The translations under genes were made by a program, and so were the position numbers. A DNA stretch of 50,248 nt from Alteromonas_E sp964230255. GTDB taxonomy: Bacteria; Pseudomonadota; Gammaproteobacteria; Enterobacterales; Alteromonadaceae. Below, in pieces: positions 1-9,054 of the stretch. The stretch lies in the NCBI GenBank assembly GCA_964230255.1, contig CAXRGW010000035.1:1-50248 (forward strand), in the 5' to 3' direction. The notes beneath the pieces are model-generated. The model was given only the letters and a program-made list of their open reading frames with translations, ran no database searches and was not told the DNA's origin. The first letter of the stretch is position 1. Each line of letters begins with the position of its first letter.

Positions 1-325
1 TGCCGTGATCAAAAGGATTGATATTCTGTGCAAGACCTTCAGGGTTGGTATGAGTGAGCAAATTAAGATCGTATTTTTCCGCCATATGGTCGCGAAACTC
101 AATCATTTCTCGGAATTTCCACGTTGTATCAACGTGTAACAGCGGGAAAGGAATTTTACCCGGCGCAAACGCTTTGCGCGCTAGGTGAAGTAATACCGAA
201 GAGTCTTTACCTACTGAATACAGCATAACTGGATTATCAAACTCGGCGGCGACTTCACGAAAGATGTGAATACTTTCCGCTTCCAGTTCTTTCAAATGCG
301 TTAAGCTCGGGATTGACGCTGTCAT
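1..325 (-). CDS. cysD: Sulfate adenylyltransferase subunit 2 (5' part, runs off the window)
   Basis: Small catalytic subunit of ATP sulfurylase, which with the GTPase CysN adenylates sulfate to APS in cytoplasmic sulfate assimilation. The 108 visible codons give the typical CysD N-terminus: an MLYSVGKDSS PP-loop nucleotide-binding motif, then LLHLARKAF and the stretch LLHVDTTWKFREMIEFRD. The usual family length is about 300 residues, so roughly two thirds of the gene lies beyond position 1. The ATG at 325 is preceded by a purine-rich stretch (GGAGAGTAAGAG) that can act as ribosome binding site. CysN would be expected downstream, outside the window. The family call is firm; only completeness cannot be judged. 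Confidence 0.95.
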   Translation of the reverse strand, partial: MTASIPSLTHLKELEAESIHIFREVAAEFDNPVMLYSVGKDSSVLLHLARKAFAPGKIPFPLLHVDTTWKFREMIEFRDHMAEKYDLNLLTHTNPEGLAQNINPFDHG

Positions 326-440
326 AATTTCTCTTACTCTCCGTTTAAAATGTCGTATATATCAAATAAATCTAATGTTAGAACTTTACCATATTTGTAA
401 ATACGATTACTACGCCTCGGCCGACTAATTTAGCATCTAT

Positions 441-1958
441 TTAGCCTTTTCCAGACTCCATGTGCTCATTAAACGACTTAAACAATGCATTCACTTTAGG
501 ATCGTTTGTTGGGCGTATCGCTGAAACCACCAGTATTGAGATAAAGCTCACCACAAAACCAGGCACAATTTCATAAATAATGCTGCTCAACGATTGACCG
601 TTAACCGTGACCGGAGAATAGACCCAAATGAGTACTGTTGCAGCGCCTGAAATCATGCCGGTAATCGCTGCTGCTCGAGACATGTTAGCCTTGAACAAAG
701 AAAGGATGACTAATGGACCAAATGCGGCGCCAAACCCAGCCCACGCATTACTCACTAAGGTTAAGATGCTCGAGCTCCTGTCAAATGCCAGAACGATTGC
801 CACGATTGCCACTAATACAACCGCTAATCGCCCTGCAAACACTAGGTGACTTTGTGATGCTTGGCGATTAAACAGAGTTGCATATAAATCATTTGCCAGT
901 GAACTTGATGTTACGAGCAACTGCGAAGAAATCGTACTCATTATCGCTGCCAAGATCGCGGCTAATAAAAAGCCACCAATCAGCGGGTGAAACAGCAACT
1001 GGCTCAAAAGAATAAATACAGTTTCAGGATCATTTAACTCGACGTTATTGTCGGCAACCCACGCTGCACCAAACAATCCAGTTGATAGGGCGCCAATAAG
1101 AGCCACTATCATCCAAGTCATACCGATATTACGTGCCGTTGGAACGTCTTTCACGCTTCGGATGGCCATAAATCTTACAATAATATGCGGTTGACCAAAG
1201 TAGCCTAAGCCCCAAGCCATAAGCGAGACAATGCCGATAATGCTCAGTGCTTGTCCAGTATTTGCGTCTACCATCAGGTTAAATGCTTGTGGTGAAATAC
1301 CCGTCAATACATCAACGGTAGCGCCAACACCACCCAAGTCGAAAATTACCACTGAAGGAACTAATACTAAGGCGATAAACATTATGCAGCCTTGCACGAA
1401 ATCAGTCATACTCACAGCCATAAAACCGCCAAACAAGGTATATGCAACAACAACGCTCGCGGTCACATATAAGCCAAGTTCATATGAATAGCCGAAGGAT
1501 GATTCAAATAGTTTGCCGCCAGCAACGAGACCTGATGAGGTATACAGGGTAAAAAATATTACAATCACAAACGCTGCAATAATTCGCAAAACCCTGGAGT
1601 GATCATTGAACCTGTTTTCGAAATAATCGGGGATCGTAATAGCATTATTGGCTAATTCAGTGAAAACGCGAAGGCGCGGAGCAACGATTAAATAGTTAAG
1701 AAAGGCACCCAGTATCAAGCCAATAGCTATCCAACTTGCGGATAAACCTGAAACATACATTGCGCCTGGAAGGCCCATGAGCATCCAACCGCTCATGTCT
1801 GACGCTCCCGCAGACAAAGCCGTTACAGATGGACTTAGTTGGCGACCACCGAGCATGTAGCCTTCAACATTTTGGTCACTATTGCAAAAAGCCCACAAAC
1901 CGATTGCCAGCATTGCTAAAAAATAGATCGCGAGTGAAACTAAAGTCCCTGTAGCCAT
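441..1958 (-). CDS. putP: Sodium/proline symporter PutP
   Basis: Inner-membrane Na+-coupled proline uptake protein of the sodium:solute symporter (SSF) family. The 505-residue product matches the usual PutP length of about 500. It shows the SSF pattern of about 13 hydrophobic segments, beginning with SLAIYFLAMLAIGLWAF, then the family stretches GGRQLSPSVTALSAGASDMSG (part of TM2) and GYFGQPHIIVRFMAI, and the conserved SSQLLVTSSSLAND before TM9. The start is ATG at 1958. A proline catabolic gene (putA) is not in the window, so the coupling is to neighbours not seen here. The alternative of another SSF member (pantothenate, acetate) is less likely because of the close PutP-type motifs. Confidence 0.92.
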   Translation of the reverse strand: MATGTLVSLAIYFLAMLAIGLWAFCNSDQNVEGYMLGGRQLSPSVTALSAGASDMSGWMLMGLPGAMYVSGLSASWIAIGLILGAFLNYLIVAPRLRVFTELANNAITIPDYFENRFNDHSRVLRIIAAFVIVIFFTLYTSSGLVAGGKLFESSFGYSYELGLYVTASVVVAYTLFGGFMAVSMTDFVQGCIMFIALVLVPSVVIFDLGGVGATVDVLTGISPQAFNLMVDANTGQALSIIGIVSLMAWGLGYFGQPHIIVRFMAIRSVKDVPTARNIGMTWMIVALIGALSTGLFGAAWVADNNVELNDPETVFILLSQLLFHPLIGGFLLAAILAAIMSTISSQLLVTSSSLANDLYATLFNRQASQSHLVFAGRLAVVLVAIVAIVLAFDRSSSILTLVSNAWAGFGAAFGPLVILSLFKANMSRAAAITGMISGAATVLIWVYSPVTVNGQSLSSIIYEIVPGFVVSFISILVVSAIRPTNDPKVNALFKSFNEHMESGKG

Positions 1959-2067
1959 ATTATTGCTTTTATAGTGTTGTTTGCACTTAGCATAGCAGGA
2001 TTACGTGTGAAGCTGTATAGCGAAAAGGCGACGACAAAGACGATTTAATGGCTGGCAATGAAGAGCC

Positions 2068-2790
2068 TCAGGCGGGAAACAGCAAATTGCGATTAACTTC
2101 TTGAGAGAGCGCTCTAATATTCTGACCTTGTTCACCGACAACTAGCACATTAGCTTTTTGTGTGGTTAGCTTTTCACCGACAAATTGTTGATTTGAGAAA
2201 CGCTCACCAAACTTTCCACCATCTACGTCAGGAACAAAAAATACCGATACTAAGCCACTCGATGTTTCAAGAATCAAATGTAGCGAACGCACCTTATCTA
2301 GTAGACAGTAATTAGCAGATTTAATCGTACCTATTTCATTGGCAAGCGCAGCACCAAATGATGCCAATTTAGCATTTGCATCACTAAGAGAAACCGTAGC
2401 TGGCCGATAACCTTCCACGTGATTCATATGCGCTAACGCTTCTGCACTCAAATCAATGGTATGAGCATGCTGATGCCAAACGACCGCACTAAAGCCTGCC
2501 ATAAATGCAACAGACGCGGCTAGCGCAATGTGCGTTCTGGCGCGTTTTTTATGCGCAGCAAACTCGCTGAACGAACCTTGCCAGATTAACTTACTCGCCA
2601 GATTATCGGGAACAGGTACTTTACTCGCTTGACTTATCGCTGCATCTAACTGCAGCAATTCTGTAGCAAATGCGCGATTACCCGCTGAACTTCTTGCAGC
2701 AGCTTTTACGCGCGGGTCATTGGTATGTGGGTCAGCGTAAAGTGCTCGTCTAAACGCTAAATCATCTATTGGTCTGCTGTCTGCGTTCAT
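2068..2790 (-). CDS. DUF3379 family protein, probable membrane anti-sigma factor
   Basis: A 240-residue protein with a cytoplasmic N-terminal part (about residues 1-83), one membrane segment (about 86-106, IALAASVAFMAGFSAVVW) and a periplasmic domain with a conserved-looking FFVPDVDG stretch. It resembles the DUF3379 proteins found beside ECF sigma factors in Vibrio and Shewanella. Its first 29 bases overlap the end of the upstream sigma-factor gene, so translation is probably coupled. That arrangement, with the single membrane span, suggests it holds the sigma factor inactive until an envelope signal arrives. The signal is unknown. I see no zinc-binding HxxxCxxC anti-sigma motif, so a ZAS-type mechanism is not supported. 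Confidence 0.75.
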   Translation of the reverse strand: MNADSRPIDDLAFRRALYADPHTNDPRVKAAARSSAGNRAFATELLQLDAAISQASKVPVPDNLASKLIWQGSFSEFAAHKKRARTHIALAASVAFMAGFSAVVWHQHAHTIDLSAEALAHMNHVEGYRPATVSLSDANAKLASFGAALANEIGTIKSANYCLLDKVRSLHLILETSSGLVSVFFVPDVDGGKFGERFSNQQFVGEKLTTQKANVLVVGEQGQNIRALSQEVNRNLLFPA

Positions 2791-3319
2791 AGCTCGCTTC
2801 TAATGCCTCTTTCAACTGATTACGTGCGCGAAATAAACGGGTCATTACAGTGTTCTTGTTAAGATCGAGTTGCTTGGCAATCTCTCCACCACTGAAACCA
2901 AAGATGATTTGCAGCATCAGTGGTTCACGATATTCTTCACTTAATCCAGCCATCAATTTACGCAATTCGGCATACTCAAGCTCGGTTTCATTACCGTGCT
3001 TGGTATCTTCAACTGATACGTCATCAATATCGACTAAATCGAATTGCTTGCGCTCAAATCGACGGGCATTTTCACGACGTAAAATCGTAATTAACCAACT
3101 TTTCGCCGCTTTTGGGTCTTGCAAAGAGTCCAGTGATTTCCATGCGCGTAGATAGGTTTCTTGCACTACATCTTCGGTAATGGCTTTGTCTCTGATCAAC
3201 CAATAAGCATACCGATATACATCGGCATGCGTGGCGTTCACGAGCGCTTCATAGCGTTTTTGTTTGCTCATCATGTCAGAGGAGACCGAGCCCGTCTTAC
3301 TTTTATTTCGCGCAAACAT
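2762..3319 (-). CDS. ECF-type RNA polymerase sigma factor
   Basis: A 185-residue extracytoplasmic-function sigma factor. Region 2 is clear (DVYRYAYWLIRDKAITEDVVQ, followed by ETYLRAW and a KSWLITILRRENARRF helix), and region 4 carries the helix-turn-helix (GEIAKQLDLNKNTVMTRLFRAR). Regions 1 and 3 are absent, as expected. The ATG at 3319 has a weak GGA upstream. A second possible start at the MMSK pair about 15 codons later has no Shine-Dalgarno, so the longer form was kept. The gene overlaps the DUF3379 gene by 29 bases, the usual layout of a sigma/anti-sigma pair. ECF operons are often autoregulated, but I could not pick out a promoter motif. Confidence 0.88.
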   Translation of the reverse strand: MFARNKSKTGSVSSDMMSKQKRYEALVNATHADVYRYAYWLIRDKAITEDVVQETYLRAWKSLDSLQDPKAAKSWLITILRRENARRFERKQFDLVDIDDVSVEDTKHGNETELEYAELRKLMAGLSEEYREPLMLQIIFGFSGGEIAKQLDLNKNTVMTRLFRARNQLKEALEASYERRQQTNR

Positions 3320-3374
3320 GAAAAATATCCAGACGTGTTGTGCTACTGCTCACACATCATAAGTGCTAGATAAA

Positions 3375-3398
3375 AAAAGCCCAATAAATTGGGCTTTT
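3375..3398 (-). terminator. Rho-independent terminator after the DUF885 gene
   Basis: Ten-base inverted repeat AAAAGCCCAA / TTGGGCTTTT around a TAAA loop. Read on the minus strand the stem is followed by a run of Ts, so it ends transcription coming from the minus-strand gene that stops at 3424 and insulates the sigma-factor gene. Confidence 0.85.
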
Positions 3399-3423
3399 GT
3401 GAAGGTTGTGTTATTTATTAGGA

Positions 3424-5277
3424 TCATTTTTGGCTGGCAATCCAACGGTCGAGTTTTTCTTCTAAAATAGATAATGGTACCGGCCCATCTTTGAGAATTT
3501 CATCGTGAAAACCGCGCCAGTCAAACTTGTCGCCAAGTTCGTTCATGGCTTTCTCACGCAATGCCATTATTTCCAGTTTACCAACCATATATGCGGTCGC
3601 TTGACCTGGCATAGCGATATAGCGTTCGATGGCTTTTACTGCGTCATTTTGTGGGTTAGGTGTATTCTCAATTAAATACTCAATAGCTTGTTCGCGTGAC
3701 CATTGCTTGGCATGAATACCTGTGTCAACGACTAAGCGACATGCGCGCCACAGTTCCATTGCCAGACGACCAAAATCTGAATAAGGGTCTGAGTAAAACC
3801 CCATATCTTTGCCCAGTTCCTCAGCGTACAAGCCCCAGCCCTCGGTATAAGCGGTGAAAGACACGTATTTCTGGAAATCGGGGATACCTTCTAACTCCTG
3901 AGTAATGGCGCGTTGCATGTGGTGGCCAGGAATTCCTTCGTGGTAAGCCAACGCTTCCATTTGGTAGGTTGGCATATCACGCATGTTGTATAAGTTTGCA
4001 TAATAGATGCCCGGTCGGCTGCCATCACGCGCAGGGCTTTGGTAGAAAGCTTTACCTGCAGACTGCTCGCGGAAAGCTTCGACGCGTTTAATGATCATGT
4101 CTGCTTGAGGGATTAGACCAAAGTACTCGGGGATCTTTTCACGCATTGTGTCGATGTAAGCTTTTGCATCGAGCATGTATTGTTCGCGACCTTCGTCGCT
4201 ATTCGGATAATAAAACTGGTCGTCATTGCGCATAAATTCGAAGAACTCTTGGAGAGAGCCGTCAAATTTGACTTGCTCCTTAATGTCACGCATCGCAGCA
4301 TGAATACGCGCAACATTTTCAAGTCCTAACTGATGGACTTGCTCTGCATCTAAATCGGTTGTAGTGAACCAACCTAGTCGATTTTGATACCATTTATCAC
4401 CATCGGGTAAGCGCCATACACCATCACCTTCAGGCGTAAGTGCCTGTTGCTTTCGCAACTCTTCGATAAGTGCTTCATAGGCCGGCTGTACACTAGTGAC
4501 TAAGGCTTCTTGTCCGCGTGCCAGCAGGCCGGTTTTTTCAGCGTTAGAAATGTCTAATACGTTTACTTTTTGCTGGAAATCAGCCCATATTGTGGAGTCG
4601 TCAGGGCTTTCAATAAAGGGGTTACCTTGCACCACATTGTAAGCCGACTGGATCATTTGATCATACGACCAACGGGGCGGAAAGACGCCCGCTTCTTCGC
4701 GCAAGCGCAGCTGTTCAATCACCTGGTCGAACATGGGCTTTACGCCCTCAATGCGAGAGATGTAGGCTTCTGCATCACTGATATCACTAACGCGATGAAT
4801 ATTGATTAAGAAGCTTGGCACCATGGTGTGGTAGCCACGCATCTGCTGCATAATGTATGTGTGTAAGCGGAATTCGTCATTTGCCAACTGGCGTTCAATT
4901 GACATGATAAAAATACGCAAACTCAATTGCTCACTGGCGCTTAACTGTGACGCGTCAAACGCTTGCGCAACGACTAGTCGCTCTCGCTTTTGTTGAATTT
5001 GAGCATCTGCATTGGCACCAGAAACGTCATCCCACTTACCATAGTCCCATTTTATACCTAGATAGCTCTGGTTTATGGGCGATTCACGTAAATCTTGCTC
5101 AAAGGTATCACTAAAAAATTGTGCTAAGCGTTCGGACTCAGTCAGCGTCTCAGCAACTTCAGTTGCGGTCGGTGCTTGGCTATCAGCCGTTTGTTCGGTT
5201 GTTTCTGGCTGTGGGCTACAGGCACTTAACAATGCTGTAACGCTGGCAATCAGCGAAAGCTTAAAAACGAATTTCAT
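3424..5277 (-). CDS. DUF885 family lipoprotein, putative metallopeptidase
   Basis: A 617-residue exported protein. The N-terminus is a lipoprotein signal (MKFVFKLSLIASVTALLSAC) with a lipobox ending at Cys20, followed by a Thr/Glu-rich linker. The DUF885 signature HEGIPGHH lies at residues 446-453, with a downstream YTEGWGLYAEELG segment. The HExxxxHH pattern with a later glutamate suggests a zinc peptidase, but the substrate is unknown. A GAGGTA ribosome site precedes the ATG at 5277. The gene begins 18 bases after batD ends, so it may be transcribed with the Bat operon, although functional linkage is only inferred. A terminator follows. Confidence 0.85.
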   Translation of the reverse strand: MKFVFKLSLIASVTALLSACSPQPETTEQTADSQAPTATEVAETLTESERLAQFFSDTFEQDLRESPINQSYLGIKWDYGKWDDVSGANADAQIQQKRERLVVAQAFDASQLSASEQLSLRIFIMSIERQLANDEFRLHTYIMQQMRGYHTMVPSFLINIHRVSDISDAEAYISRIEGVKPMFDQVIEQLRLREEAGVFPPRWSYDQMIQSAYNVVQGNPFIESPDDSTIWADFQQKVNVLDISNAEKTGLLARGQEALVTSVQPAYEALIEELRKQQALTPEGDGVWRLPDGDKWYQNRLGWFTTTDLDAEQVHQLGLENVARIHAAMRDIKEQVKFDGSLQEFFEFMRNDDQFYYPNSDEGREQYMLDAKAYIDTMREKIPEYFGLIPQADMIIKRVEAFREQSAGKAFYQSPARDGSRPGIYYANLYNMRDMPTYQMEALAYHEGIPGHHMQRAITQELEGIPDFQKYVSFTAYTEGWGLYAEELGKDMGFYSDPYSDFGRLAMELWRACRLVVDTGIHAKQWSREQAIEYLIENTPNPQNDAVKAIERYIAMPGQATAYMVGKLEIMALREKAMNELGDKFDWRGFHDEILKDGPVPLSILEEKLDRWIASQK

Positions 5278-5295
5278 GGGTACCTCATAGAAATA

Positions 5296-7083
5296 TTAAT
5301 TTGTCGTGGGATACAGACTGTTGAGCACATTATTTTTTTGTTGCTCAAGGTGAACGCGCCTAACACGCTGGAGCACAGACACTAACGCTGAAGGATTCCA
5401 CGTTTCTGCATTGCGACTATAACGACTCGCGATCATTTGCTCAACTAGCTGCTTGAGTTGATGATCGTTAATGCGTGCGAGTAACCAAGCCAAATCTTGT
5501 GATTTACAGTCGGTAAGTGTGGCGATCCAGAGCGCCAGCTTGATAGTCACAGCATCAATGTTTGCTTGTTTTAGGGCTGCTTGTAATTCAGACCACATTT
5601 GTTGTTCATTGGCATTCACAACGGTTGATTGCTGAACTGGCGCTGGACTCGCACTACTTAAACGGTTGAACAGGGCAATAAACAACGCCACAAAAGCCAA
5701 TAGCGTTGTCCACATCCAACCATTTGAAAGACGCCACTCAAATACAGCCTGATCCAAAACCTGCGCCGTGCTAATTTGTTCAGGTGAAACTTGGGAATTC
5801 ACTGGAGCCGACTGTTGTTGGGGCGGTGTAACCGCAGTGGCTGGAGGTGAAGTGTCGGGTGTTGTAGCTTGTGCTGGTGACACGCGAATTGTGCGTGCTG
5901 GTAGTTTCGCAATCTCTCTTTGTTTAGTTGCCACGTTGAACCATTCAACCTCCACAGGGAGGAGGACAAACTCTCCAGGTTTAGAAGGAATTAACGCGAT
6001 ACTTTCAATGCGCTGTGCAACTATATTTTGTTGATTTTCAGCACTGGCTGTACCTGCCTGATCAGGGTAAGTTTTGATATCAGGAGGATAGCGGTCGTTG
6101 ATGTCTGGTAATATCGATTCGGTAAGACCAACAGCCGTTAAGGTTATTGTTCTTGTTATGGGTTCGCCAACACGCCACTGCGATAAATCATCACTCCACT
6201 CTTCGGTTATATCGACAAATTCACTGGGTAAAAAGGTACCGGAAACATCCGCTGGTATAGGTAATACGGTTAATTGCTGAGCAGGACCAACGCGATTGAC
6301 TGTTTGGGTGCGATTGAAAAAGCCAAAGCTCTGCCGGTTATCAGTAAATACTTCACCCTGGAACATAGGACCATTGATCGTATATGCGCCAGACTTTTCT
6401 GGGATAACAATAAATGTTCGTTCAATGATACGGTAGCGCTTGCCATTGACCACTTCACTATATTCAGCGTCATTACCTATTTGTTGGATTTCTGCGTGCT
6501 CCAAAGAAGGTGCTTGCAGACTACCGCGCTCAATATCTTTAGCGAGATATAACTTCACCGTATAGCGCACCTGTTGATGCACATATACCTCAGCGTTTTC
6601 TAGTGTGGTTTCAACAAAAATATTGCGCGTTTCACCTGTAGTACTCGTACTAACCGGTATGACTTGCACACGAATAGGGGCACTGGATTGACCGTCAATG
6701 GTGATAGATGGGATTTCGAATGTGCCTACCTGACGGGGAAACAGAATGACCGACCAAGTGGTTGAGCGCGATGTCTCAAAATTGATCATACGGGTTTGAC
6801 TACTCACCGAAGTTTGTCCTACGACGAAGTCTTTGAGTAAGACTGAGGACTCGAATGCCTCGCGCTCCACATCGCCATTGGCAACAACGGTCAAAGTAAA
6901 TGATTCGTCGAGCATTACAGGATTGCGATCAACCGACGTCAATACTGATTCCACGTTCGCATAAGCGCTCTGGACCGCACAAAAGAAGAAAAGCAAAGCC
7001 ATGGCGATAGACTGATTGAGCACGTTAGCACTTTGCATCAAACGTTGAATATTAATCATTGGCGTATTGTTGTTATTTAGCAT
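5296..7083 (-). CDS. batD: BatD family membrane protein
   Basis: A 595-residue BatD-type protein, last in the Bat gene order. It has an N-terminal hydrophobic signal (about residues 22-43, ending AVQSAYA), a long periplasmic part made of repeated beta-rich segments (ESVLTSVDRNPVMLDESFTL and similar), a Pro/Thr/Gln-rich linker (about 405-440), a membrane helix (about 455-475, WMWTTLLAFVALFIALF) and a cytoplasmic C-terminal domain. AAGG lies ahead of the ATG at 7083, better than the internal Met9. The gap to the upstream gene is 15 bases. Bat proteins were named for Bacteroides aerotolerance; a role in envelope or oxidative-stress resistance is family knowledge, and the exact molecular role is not settled. 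Confidence 0.85.
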   Translation of the reverse strand: MLNNNNTPMINIQRLMQSANVLNQSIAMALLFFFCAVQSAYANVESVLTSVDRNPVMLDESFTLTVVANGDVEREAFESSVLLKDFVVGQTSVSSQTRMINFETSRSTTWSVILFPRQVGTFEIPSITIDGQSSAPIRVQVIPVSTSTTGETRNIFVETTLENAEVYVHQQVRYTVKLYLAKDIERGSLQAPSLEHAEIQQIGNDAEYSEVVNGKRYRIIERTFIVIPEKSGAYTINGPMFQGEVFTDNRQSFGFFNRTQTVNRVGPAQQLTVLPIPADVSGTFLPSEFVDITEEWSDDLSQWRVGEPITRTITLTAVGLTESILPDINDRYPPDIKTYPDQAGTASAENQQNIVAQRIESIALIPSKPGEFVLLPVEVEWFNVATKQREIAKLPARTIRVSPAQATTPDTSPPATAVTPPQQQSAPVNSQVSPEQISTAQVLDQAVFEWRLSNGWMWTTLLAFVALFIALFNRLSSASPAPVQQSTVVNANEQQMWSELQAALKQANIDAVTIKLALWIATLTDCKSQDLAWLLARINDHQLKQLVEQMIASRYSRNAETWNPSALVSVLQRVRRVHLEQQKNNVLNSLYPTTN

Positions 7084-7098
7084 TGCTTACCTTTCTCA

Positions 7099-9054
7099 TT
7101 ACCAATCTTGACGAGCACCAGGCGGTGCACGCTCTCTTGCTCGTTGCTGGCTCTCCAGCAACATTTTGCGCTGTAGCAAATAAGCTGGATCGTCAGGTAC
7201 TTTACGCAGTAAGTTCTGTAATCGTTGCTGGCGCTCGCGTTCTTCATCAGTCAATGGCGTGTCTTCAGCATCACCCAGTGCTTCAGGTGTTTGAGCATCC
7301 GGGAGTTGCGAGTCTTCGGCTGATTCACTCATTCCTTGCTCTTGCGTTTCAGGCGGCGCCTGACTTTCGCGCATATTAGCTTCGTCGGTACCATCATTTT
7401 GACTATTTGCTGCAGAACTTTGTGGATCTGATTCACTCGATTCAGACTCGTTGCTTTGCTCTTCAGTTTCAGACCTTTGCTCTTGTTGACCATCACTCGA
7501 TTGGCTGTCATCGCTGTTTTCGCCTTGCTCGCCGTTTTCGCCGCCTTCTTGCTGTTGCGACTCCGATTGGTCACTGTCAGAATCCTCATTCTGTTGCTCT
7601 GATTGATGGTCGCCCTGTTGTTCTAACAAAGACTCCACCAATGCTTTGTTTTCACGGGCTTGTTGATGTGAAGGGTCAATATTCAGCACTTCGTCATAAG
7701 CATCTATAGCCTCTTGAAGTTTGCCTAACTTAGCCAGAGTATTACCACTGTTGTACGCTCCGTCGATACTTGAAGACTGGCTGAATGATTCAAGTGCGGC
7801 TTCATAGTCGCCTTTGCGATAGTGGGCGGAGCCTTGCCATAGAGGATCTTGGAGTAAGTTCGCAGCGCGATCATATTGCTCTGCTTCAAAAGCTTGCTCA
7901 CCGAGTTGTTGTGGTGTTTTGAATACTCGATCTAACAGGGGAACGGCATTTTCACTTGCCTCTGTTGCTATAGCCGGGTGCGGCTGCAGTACCAGAAGGG
8001 GCACGGCAATAAGAGGTAGGCATAAAACTAAACCACGACGAAAAGCATAAGCCGCCAATGGTAAGAGCAAAACCACCAGGTAAGCGCCCATATCACGCCA
8101 CACATCGCCTTCTAGTAGCTCGTCAGTTTGCTCAGCTTGCTCCATACGTTGTTGCATATTGTTAGCTAACCTAATTAACTCAGTTATGTCTGTATCATCC
8201 GCTGATAGTCTAGAGAACCCACCGCCAGTGCGCTGTGTTACCGCTCTTACGTGACTAGGTTCAAGTTTAGGAATTACAATTGCGCCACGCGCGTCTTTGA
8301 GCAATTCTCCGTTGACTTGTTGGATAGGAGCGCCATCTTGTGTGCCAATTGCCAGCGCGTGCACAGTGAATGGAATGGATTCTATAAAGTCAACTATTTC
8401 ACCGAATTGAGGTCGTTCGAAACCGTCAGTAAACCAAAATATATTGCCTTGTTGATAACCTGAATTGCTGAGCAAGTCAGCTGCAACTTCAAAGCCACGA
8501 ATAGGTTCACTGCCAGGAATAGGCATGATTTCTGGGCTTACACTTGGTAGTAGGGCGAGCAAGTTACTGGCATCTTCAGTTAATGGACTGATAACAAATG
8601 CATCACCCGCATAGGCAACCAAGCCAACCTCACCATCAGTTAGTTTTTGGACTAAATCCATGGCTTTAAATCGAGCTCGAGTGACGCGATCGGGCGATAC
8701 GTCCGTAGCGCGCATCGACAACGACATGTCCATAACAATGACATTGCCTTGTTTTAAGTTAAATACTGGTTGAGGCAGTTTTTCCCAGCTTGGACCAGCC
8801 AAAAACAACATAGCCAAACTGCCAGTCAAAGCGACTAGCCACAATGGGGCAGGGCGCTTACTTCCACTACCCGCAGTACCGCTAAGCAAAGTAGATTGCA
8901 GATGGGCGGGTAGTATTTGTTGCCAGCCACTGTGTTTAGATTGTAATCGCTTCAAAGTCATTACAAGCAGGACAACTAGAACTATTCCCCATAACCACTC
9001 TGGTCGAATAAAATGGAAGTGTTGCCAATCAAAACTATCGATAAAGGCGTTCAT
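7099..9054 (-). CDS. BatB/BatC-type fusion: von Willebrand A domain plus TPR repeats
   Basis: A 651-residue membrane protein. Two membrane helices (about 20-35 and 70-88) precede a VWA domain with an intact metal-binding MIDAS start, D109-M-S111-L-S113, and further segments ending near residue 300. A third hydrophobic region (about 320-360) is followed by tetratricopeptide repeats (about 385-475; GDYEAALESFSQSSSIDGAY, KLGKLQEAIDAYDEVLNIDP). The tail is a long Gln/Glu/Ser/Asp-rich low-complexity stretch (about 475-610). In Bacteroides BatB (VWA) and BatC (TPR) are separate genes, so this is the fused form. The gene overlaps batA by four bases (ATGA), implying translational coupling. VWA domains bind protein partners, probably with the MoxR ATPase of this operon. 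Confidence 0.88.
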   Translation of the reverse strand: MNAFIDSFDWQHFHFIRPEWLWGIVLVVLLVMTLKRLQSKHSGWQQILPAHLQSTLLSGTAGSGSKRPAPLWLVALTGSLAMLFLAGPSWEKLPQPVFNLKQGNVIVMDMSLSMRATDVSPDRVTRARFKAMDLVQKLTDGEVGLVAYAGDAFVISPLTEDASNLLALLPSVSPEIMPIPGSEPIRGFEVAADLLSNSGYQQGNIFWFTDGFERPQFGEIVDFIESIPFTVHALAIGTQDGAPIQQVNGELLKDARGAIVIPKLEPSHVRAVTQRTGGGFSRLSADDTDITELIRLANNMQQRMEQAEQTDELLEGDVWRDMGAYLVVLLLPLAAYAFRRGLVLCLPLIAVPLLVLQPHPAIATEASENAVPLLDRVFKTPQQLGEQAFEAEQYDRAANLLQDPLWQGSAHYRKGDYEAALESFSQSSSIDGAYNSGNTLAKLGKLQEAIDAYDEVLNIDPSHQQARENKALVESLLEQQGDHQSEQQNEDSDSDQSESQQQEGGENGEQGENSDDSQSSDGQQEQRSETEEQSNESESSESDPQSSAANSQNDGTDEANMRESQAPPETQEQGMSESAEDSQLPDAQTPEALGDAEDTPLTDEERERQQRLQNLLRKVPDDPAYLLQRKMLLESQQRARERAPPGARQDW

